Shown: positions 15,401-20,033 of the stretch, in pieces
How positions within the stretch are numbered: position 1 is the first letter of the stretch
Layout: every line of letters begins with the position of its first letter
Assembly (NCBI GenBank): GCA_046299435.1
Contig: JBKBIC010000079.1
Coordinates: 1 to 20,033, forward strand
DNA: 20,033 nucleotides
Origin: M3007 sp046299435
GTDB taxonomy: Bacteria; Bacteroidota; Bacteroidia; Chitinophagales; Saprospiraceae
Reading direction: 5' to 3'
Translations under genes and position numbers: made by a program
Notes under the pieces: model-generated
Told to the model about the DNA's origin: nothing
The model's database searches: none
Seen by the model: only the letters and a program-made list of their open reading frames with translations

Positions 15401-16282
15401 ATGCGTTTGACTTGCTTGCTCGCTGCTCTGCTGTTTTCCAAAATCGCCACTGCCCAAACCGAAGAAATCCCCGAACCCGTCGCCTATTTCGGCGAAGCCC
15501 GAACGATGCTCGACGGCTTCCGCCCCGGCGACACAACGTGGGTGTTCGGCGACAAAATCAACGTGCGGACACAGCCCGCGAAAGATGCCCCAGTAGCCGC
15601 GCAACTCGTTGGCGGCGAACAGGTTATCGTGCGCGACACGGCCCAATTCATGTCTATGAACGGCCTCGACCAACGCTGGCTGAAAATTGGTTTTCTCAAA
15701 AATGGCGCGGCGCGGGAAGGCTACGTTTGGGGTGGTTTGCTGGCGTTGGGCAGCGTCCAGCTCGGCGATATGCGCATGGTGTACGGCGCGGCTTCCGCCA
15801 AATTCGAGGAAGGTCTGGAGGGTTTGCCCACGTTCCAAATCGAGGTGCGGGCTTTCCCCGCGAGCGGCCAAATGCGCTCCTCGGCGGCATACAAATTGGG
15901 TATGCCGGGCAGTTACATCACCCAAATCGGGCGGATCCCAAGTCTGGGTTTGGCGCAATTTCCCGTCGGCGGCGTGAAAATCTGGTTCAGCGGCGAGGCT
16001 TGTGGCTACCCGAATTACGACCTCTATGTGTTCTGGGACGGCTCGAAGCTCGTGCCCCTGCCCAGCCTCCAAAGCGTGGCCGACGGCGGGATGCTCTATC
16101 ACGGCGAGGAATACATTTTCCCATATTTGCAGCCCGAATACAGCCGCCAACCCGACGCTATCTTCCTGAAAGAGAGCCACTTCGAGGTCATCCATGAGGA
16201 CGAAATCCAGTCCGACGAATGGGCCAAAGTGCGCCGCATGATTTGGGACGGCAAGAAATTCACGAAACCGGTCATCAAGTAG
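15401..16282 (+). CDS. Secreted bacterial SH3-like domain protein
   Basis: A 293-residue exported protein of unknown specific role. The ATG at 15401 starts a signal peptide cut near Ala-Thr-Ala-Gln (about residue 19). Residues about 45-115 look like a bacterial SH3 domain: Asp-Lys-Ile-Asn-Val-Arg-Thr-Gln-Pro, a hydrophobic Gln-Val-Ile-Val strand, then Trp-Leu-Lys-Ile and Gly-Tyr-Val-Trp-Gly. Such domains often bind cell wall or protein ligands. The remaining 180 residues are aromatic-rich and unassigned; they show no catalytic motif I recognise. It is divergent from the oxidoreductase and followed by a 19-bp hairpin touching its stop codon, then by a lipoprotein gene on the same strand 111 bases on. 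The same frame stays open far upstream, but that part is antisense of the oxidoreductase. Confidence 0.8.
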   Translation: MRLTCLLAALLFSKIATAQTEEIPEPVAYFGEARTMLDGFRPGDTTWVFGDKINVRTQPAKDAPVAAQLVGGEQVIVRDTAQFMSMNGLDQRWLKIGFLKNGAAREGYVWGGLLALGSVQLGDMRMVYGAASAKFEEGLEGLPTFQIEVRAFPASGQMRSSAAYKLGMPGSYITQIGRIPSLGLAQFPVGGVKIWFSGEACGYPNYDLYVFWDGSKLVPLPSLQSVADGGMLYHGEEYIFPYLQPEYSRQPDAIFLKESHFEVIHEDEIQSDEWAKVRRMIWDGKKFTKPVIK

Positions 16283-16328
16283 AAGAGCGGAAAAGTTGAA
16301 GCGTTGAAATTCAACTTTTCCGCTCTTC
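16282..16328 (+). terminator. 19-bp hairpin directly at the stop codon
   Basis: Bases 16282-16300 and 16310-16328 are exact reverse complements around a nine-base loop; the left arm begins at the last base of the TAG stop. The stem is GAAGAGCGG followed by AAAAGTTGAA. A pyrimidine-only-rich tail (about 16329-16371) of related words follows. It probably limits read-through into the next gene, although there is no clean T-run. Confidence 0.65.
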
Positions 16329-16393
16329 AACTCCTTTTCAACTCTTCTACTTTTCCTCTCTTCCCTCTCGATTTACATTAACCAATCTTACAC

Positions 16394-17968
16394 ATGAGAA
16401 AAACGCTGCACTTTGGCCTTCTCCTGCTCGCCTTTGCCGCTTGCAACCGAAAACCCGCCGGCCCATCCGCCGGGGTCGCCACGCCCGCCGCTGCCATTCA
16501 CGGGTTTTACACTTGGTACGATGCCTTTCTGCGGGACACCACCCGGAGCATCAATTTCACGGACGACCGAGGCCCGCACCTCAAACTCGACCCGGCCAAG
16601 TTCGACCAGTATTTCCAAAACTTAAAAGCCAGCGGCTTCCTCAGCGACGAGTACATCGCCGCCGAAAAAGCCTTTTTCCGCAAATGCGAAACCTACTGGC
16701 AACACGAGGAAAAAGGCGACGTGCCAACCGGCATGGACGAAGACCGCCTGTTTTGCGCCCAAGATTGGGACCTCAATTTTTGGACAAAATCGCCCGTCAG
16801 CATCGCGCCATTGGACTCCAACCGCGTGGCCGCCACCATGTCCGGCACGGAAGGCGGCAGCCCGAAAACCCACGATTTTGAACTGGTAAAAGAGGGCGGC
16901 AAGTGGCTCATCGCCAAAATCGCCTGCGATTTCGAGTTCCCGCAAGGCTACACGGGCACCTACAAATCCACCGACGCTACCTGCCCGATGCTGCTGGACA
17001 TCACTCAACGCGACGGCGCGTATCGGTACAGCATCAAGACCAGCAAACAAAAACGCGAGGGACTGATAGAGGTCAACGAGTCCGAGGGCAGCACTTATTT
17101 CCTGTTCAAAGGGCTGCTCGGCAACTCGCCCAAAGCCGAGGTCGAGGCACTGTTCGATGACGGCACCATCAGGATTCAAAATGCCGGCAACGCCTCCAAC
17201 CAATACCTCCGCTTCAAAGAGTGCGACACGAAATACATCGAACTCGCCAAGCAAACCGCGACGGCCGCCGCAGCCGCCGCCCCCACGACCTACGCCAACG
17301 AAAGCCGCATCGCCGCGCCCAGCGTGGAAAAGGCCGAACAAGCTGAAAAACCCGAACTGAAAACAGCCAAAGCAGCCACCAAAACCGCCGCCGCAAAGGT
17401 TTCGCCGCCGCCGTCCCTGCCCACCGTCACCGTCAACCGCAACGGCGAAATCGCCCTTTCCGGCAAAAAAACCACCATCGAAAATCTGCGGAAAGACCTG
17501 CAAGCCGCGCTGCTCACCTTCTCGGTCATCCCCGACGAACTCCGCCTGAAATCCATCGGCGAAGTGGGCATGGGCACGCGCCACGAGGTGCAAACGCTCA
17601 TCAACGAAGCCATCGCCGGAGCGAAATGGTCGCGCAAAAAAGCCGCCATCGCTGCCCTCAATTCGCCCGTTTCCAAAAAACTCGGCCTCGCTACCGAACT
17701 GGCAATCAAGCATTTCGAGACCAGCGGCAGCTTCGCGCTTATTGACGCAAGGCCTACGCAGGTCGGCGGCGCGGCCATTGATTACAGCCAAACCGCGTAC
17801 AAAAAAGAAGCCCAAGCAGGCACGTTTTCCGACCGCGCCATCGGCCTTTTGAAGTACGAAAAAGGGGCGTGGAAAGTGCTGATTTACACGCTCGGCACCG
17901 ACAAGGCATCCACCAATACTTGGCCCAAGAAGTTCGGCGCACCCAAGTCGCTGTTCGCAAAACTGTGA
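16394..17968 (+). CDS. Three-part lipoprotein: DUF3828-like N-domain, Ala-rich linker, ExbD-like region
   Basis: A 524-residue predicted lipoprotein; lipobox Phe-Ala-Ala-Cys17 after a short hydrophobic signal. Residues about 35-185 resemble the DUF3828 fold (Phe-Tyr-Thr-Trp-Tyr-Asp start, Gly-Gly-Lys-Trp-Leu-Ile end). About 190-290 is a beta-rich segment (Gly-Thr-Tyr-Lys-Ser...) of lipocalin-like look. About 292-342 is an Ala/Lys/Glu/Pro linker. From 345 a Val-Thr-Val-Asn-Arg-Asn-Gly-Glu-Ile stretch followed by a helix and Arg-His-Glu-Val-Gln-Thr-Leu-Ile-Asn-Glu-Ala resembles the periplasmic domain of ExbD/TolR, without its membrane helix; this is my weakest call. The C-terminal 100 residues are unassigned. 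The ATG at 16394 follows a 111-base spacer, and a perfect hairpin shared with the convergent T9SS protein ends the unit. Confidence 0.78.
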   Translation: MRKTLHFGLLLLAFAACNRKPAGPSAGVATPAAAIHGFYTWYDAFLRDTTRSINFTDDRGPHLKLDPAKFDQYFQNLKASGFLSDEYIAAEKAFFRKCETYWQHEEKGDVPTGMDEDRLFCAQDWDLNFWTKSPVSIAPLDSNRVAATMSGTEGGSPKTHDFELVKEGGKWLIAKIACDFEFPQGYTGTYKSTDATCPMLLDITQRDGAYRYSIKTSKQKREGLIEVNESEGSTYFLFKGLLGNSPKAEVEALFDDGTIRIQNAGNASNQYLRFKECDTKYIELAKQTATAAAAAAPTTYANESRIAAPSVEKAEQAEKPELKTAKAATKTAAAKVSPPPSLPTVTVNRNGEIALSGKKTTIENLRKDLQAALLTFSVIPDELRLKSIGEVGMGTRHEVQTLINEAIAGAKWSRKKAAIAALNSPVSKKLGLATELAIKHFETSGSFALIDARPTQVGGAAIDYSQTAYKKEAQAGTFSDRAIGLLKYEKGAWKVLIYTLGTDKASTNTWPKKFGAPKSLFAKL

Positions 17969-18003
17969 CCCCTGTTTGGGCTGGGGGTTTGCCATGTATA
18001 AGG

Positions 18004-18045
18004 AAAAGACATCGGGGCGGCCATGAGGCCGCCCCGATGTCTTTT
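18004..18045. terminator. 19-bp perfect hairpin, bidirectional terminator
   Basis: Bases 18004-18022 and 18027-18045 are exact reverse complements around the loop ATGA. The GC-rich stem is bounded by AAAA on the left and TTTT on the right, so it can terminate transcription from both sides. It lies 35 bases after the lipoprotein stop and 15 bases before the end of the converging surface-protein gene. Confidence 0.92.
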
Positions 18046-18060
18046 GGGGCAACGTATGGG

Positions 18061-20033
18061 TCAAAATACTTTCACAAGCCGGAGCACGGCGGTCTCGGTT
18101 GGGGGGTAGCCCGGAGGCGATACTTGCACCGTGACCAAGCCAGCGGGCCATTTTTCTGTGTGCAAATCAAGAGTTTCGGCCCCGGCTGGCCAGAGGCGGC
18201 GAGCCAAGCAACGGCCCAGCACGTCGTACACTTGGACGGCGAGTGCGTCGGTCGGTGGGCTTTGGCGCGTCAGGCGTAGGGCATCCGAGAACGGGTTGGG
18301 CTGGCCGCCGAATCGAGCTCCGAAGCCGTTGCTTTGTGGTGAGCCGACAGCGGCAGTTATGCCTGTTTCGGGCGTTTTGGGCAGTTCGCATTTTTCCCCT
18401 GTAAAAAAGTACGCGGAGCCTTGGTCTGCTTTGGCGGCCACGTCGTCCATGTTCGCGCCGATGAACAGGGTCGGGCCGTCGGCAGCCAGCCCCAGGCCGA
18501 ACTGGTCGGCATTGGCCGCGTCGGCAGCCGTGTATTTCCCGATTTCGCCCCAAGCGTCGGGGCCGCCTGCGTCTTTGTGGAAGACGTACACTGCACCGGT
18601 GTTGGCATTGGCCTTGAACGCGCCGACATAGGCGTAATCGCCCGTGATGGCTACGGCACAGCCAAACCTGTCCTGCGCTTCTCCGTCGGAGGCGGTGATC
18701 TTTCGGATTTCGAGCCAGTTGCCGGATCCGCCGCCGTCTTTTTTGAATACGTATGCCGCGCCCCTGTGGGCGCCCTTGTTGGGGGCACCGATGAAGGCAT
18801 ATTCCCCGGACAAAGAGAGGCTTGAACCAAAGCCGTCGCCGACGGCACGGTCGCTGGCGGTGAGTTTTTGGGTTTCGGACCAGCTACCGGGCGTGTCGGG
18901 GCTTTTTTGGAAAATGTAGGCCGCGCCCCGGTTGTTTTGGTTGCCGCTGGCCCCAATGAGCGCGAGCGTGTCCGTTTGGCTGATGGCCACGCCAAAGAAG
19001 TTGTTGGGCGCGGCATCGCTGGCGGTGAGTTTTTGGGTTTGGCCCCAGTTGCCGGGGCCGCCGCCGTCTTTGTGGAAGATGTAGGCTGCTCCCTGCGCCA
19101 CGTTGGGGCCTTCTTTCCTGCGGCTTGCGCCGACGATTGCCGTGTGGTCACGGATGGAGAGGGCATTGCCGAAATAGTCGTAGCTGATGCCGTCCGAGGC
19201 TAGGAGCTTGGTAGTTTGGCCCCAGTTGCTGGGGCCTCCCGCATTTTGCTCGAACAGGTAAGCTGCGCCTTGGTCAATGTTTGAGCCTGTATTGTCGCCG
19301 AAGGCCGCCACGAGCAGCAGCTCGCCGTCGAAGGCTGCGGCGTTGCCGAAGTAGTCCACGGCTTGTCCGTCGGAGGCGGTGATCTTGCGGAGTTGTCCCC
19401 AGTTGTTAGGGCCGCCGAGGTTTTGCAGGAGGACGTAGGCTGCGCCCTGCTTGCTCTGTGTGCCTACTTTTTTGTCCGGTGCACCGCCGAGTGCCCATTG
19501 GCCGCCCAGCGCGAGGCCGGTTGCGAACCGGTCTTTGGCGGCTCCGTCGGACGGGGTTCTGATGGCCGTCTCCGTGTAGTGCCACACATCGAGGATATGG
19601 GCGGTGGCCGTGCAGCTGGTTGTTTGGCCTGCGGCATCTGTCGCGGTGAGCACGACGGTTTGCGTGCCTGTGTCGGCGCAATCGAAAAAATTGGGCGAAA
19701 CGGCGAGCGTGAGTGCCTCGGTGGGCGTGCAGTTGTCCGAGGAGCCGTCGTCCACGAGCGGTACGGAGAGGACAGCTGTTCCGTCGGCCCGGAGCGCGAG
19801 GTGGGCATCGCGGCAGCGGGCGATGGGCGGGCTTGTGTCCTCATCGATCGTGCCGTCGCAGTCGTCGTCGGTGTTGGGTTGGCCGGACAGGTTGCAATCT
19901 TCGGCTATGCCGGGATGTATGTCGGGGTTTTCGTCGTCGCAATCGCCGCCGACGAGCGAGCCGAAGTCGCCGGGCAGCTCGGGGCAGTGCAGGAACATGC
20001 TGTCCGTCAGGCCAAAGCCGTCGCCGTCGGCAT
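18061..20033 (-). CDS. T9SS cargo: MopE-type motif, HYR domain, seven FG-GAP blades (5' partial)
   Basis: The C-terminal 656 residues of a large secreted protein; the frame is open at the window edge, so the start lies outside. Reading N to C: an Asp-Gly-Asp-Gly-Phe-Gly ... Gly-Asp-Cys-Asp-Asp ... Asp-Asp-Asp-Cys-Asp-Gly unit typical of the MopE putative metal-binding motif; a HYR-type beta-sandwich (Pro-Pro-Ile-Ala-Arg-Cys ... Thr-Asp-Ala-Ala-Gly-Gln); seven FG-GAP/integrin-like repeats, each with Lys-(Leu/Ile)-Thr-Ala-Ser-Asp and Gly-Ala-Ala-Tyr-(Val/Ile)-Phe; then a C-terminal Por secretion domain (Asn-Pro-Phe-Ser-Asp ... Val-Tyr-Asp-Val-Leu-Gly-Arg). It should pass the outer membrane through the type IX system and stay at the surface or be released, probably for adhesion or binding. 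No catalytic residues were seen. Confidence 0.9.
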   Translation of the reverse strand, partial: ADGDGFGLTDSMFLHCPELPGDFGSLVGGDCDDENPDIHPGIAEDCNLSGQPNTDDDCDGTIDEDTSPPIARCRDAHLALRADGTAVLSVPLVDDGSSDNCTPTEALTLAVSPNFFDCADTGTQTVVLTATDAAGQTTSCTATAHILDVWHYTETAIRTPSDGAAKDRFATGLALGGQWALGGAPDKKVGTQSKQGAAYVLLQNLGGPNNWGQLRKITASDGQAVDYFGNAAAFDGELLLVAAFGDNTGSNIDQGAAYLFEQNAGGPSNWGQTTKLLASDGISYDYFGNALSIRDHTAIVGASRRKEGPNVAQGAAYIFHKDGGGPGNWGQTQKLTASDAAPNNFFGVAISQTDTLALIGASGNQNNRGAAYIFQKSPDTPGSWSETQKLTASDRAVGDGFGSSLSLSGEYAFIGAPNKGAHRGAAYVFKKDGGGSGNWLEIRKITASDGEAQDRFGCAVAITGDYAYVGAFKANANTGAVYVFHKDAGGPDAWGEIGKYTAADAANADQFGLGLAADGPTLFIGANMDDVAAKADQGSAYFFTGEKCELPKTPETGITAAVGSPQSNGFGARFGGQPNPFSDALRLTRQSPPTDALAVQVYDVLGRCLARRLWPAGAETLDLHTEKWPAGLVTVQVSPPGYPPTETAVLRLVKVF
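18395..19575 (-). repeat. Seven tandem FG-GAP coding repeats
   Basis: Seven diverged coding repeats of about 160-170 bases, best conserved over the DNA encoding Gly-Asn-Trp-Gly-Gln-Thr and Ala-Ser-Asp. For example, GTTGCCGGGGCCGCCGCCGT at about 19048-19067 recurs with few changes at about 18718 and 19228. Together they encode one predicted seven-bladed beta-propeller. Central copies are the most alike at the DNA level, which could allow recombination between blades. Confidence 0.8.

Noticed and set aside
15224..16330. Upstream open part of the oxidoreductase frame, which could suggest a 968-residue protein
   Set aside because: It is antisense to the SH3-type gene and lacks any domain; the conserved N-terminus begins at about 15223.
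16622..18151. Long minus-strand open frame opposite the three-part lipoprotein
   Set aside because: Low-complexity Gly/Phe/Val-rich translation with no domain; it also runs through the terminator at 18004-18045.
18395..19575. Regular repeats as a CRISPR array
   Set aside because: The repeats are coding, about 165 bases long and diverged, and translate into FG-GAP blades.

Overview
The window reads as a chromosomal segment of a GC-rich Bacteroidota bacterium, most likely of the Saprospiria/Lewinella type. The basis is: a C-terminal type IX secretion (Por) sorting domain on a multidomain surface protein (HYR, MopE-type metal-binding motif, FG-GAP propeller), several lipoproteins with short signal peptides, a PafA-like alkaline phosphatase, and a 2-oxoglutarate:ferredoxin oxidoreductase whose KorA carries the gamma domain at its N-terminus. 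A few sites match the Bacteroidota -7 box TAnnTTTG, and I saw no strong Shine-Dalgarno sequences. Lineage below phylum is inference.

Layout. 47-2568 (minus): PafA-like phosphatase followed by an uncharacterised lipoprotein, probably co-transcribed. 2750-4312 (plus): comM/yifB AAA+ ATPase, ending at a perfect 46-nt palindrome that also serves the converging M1 aminopeptidase lipoprotein (4381-7044, minus). 7133-7741 (minus): a VapBC-like toxin-antitoxin pair whose PIN toxin is broken by one extra base. 7877-8683 (plus): a small MscS channel whose end overlaps korB. 8664-15223: a redox locus on the minus strand, in transcription order a GltD-like FAD/Fe-S oxidoreductase, korA, an AT-richer amidohydrolase and korB, with a Uma2-family nuclease on the plus strand between the oxidoreductase and korA. 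15401-17968 (plus): a secreted SH3-type protein and a three-part lipoprotein, each followed by a strong hairpin. 18061-20033 (minus): the 3' part of a T9SS cargo protein with seven propeller blades; its 5' end lies outside the window.

How the genes fit together. KorA and KorB together form an oxidoreductase that interconverts 2-oxoglutarate + CoA and succinyl-CoA using ferredoxin. The neighbouring FAD/NAD(P)H protein, with an N-terminal cysteine cluster and two C-terminal 4Fe-4S motifs, is well placed to pass electrons between ferredoxin or Kor and NAD(P)H. The other genes look like independent housekeeping, envelope or accessory units. No tRNA, rRNA, CRISPR array, insertion sequence or prophage was seen. 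No intergenic gap exceeds about 300 bases. I did not find a clearly new multigene system; the most interesting points are the interrupted kor locus, the frameshifted toxin, the repeat-derived signal peptide, and a possible ExbD-like domain in a lipoprotein.
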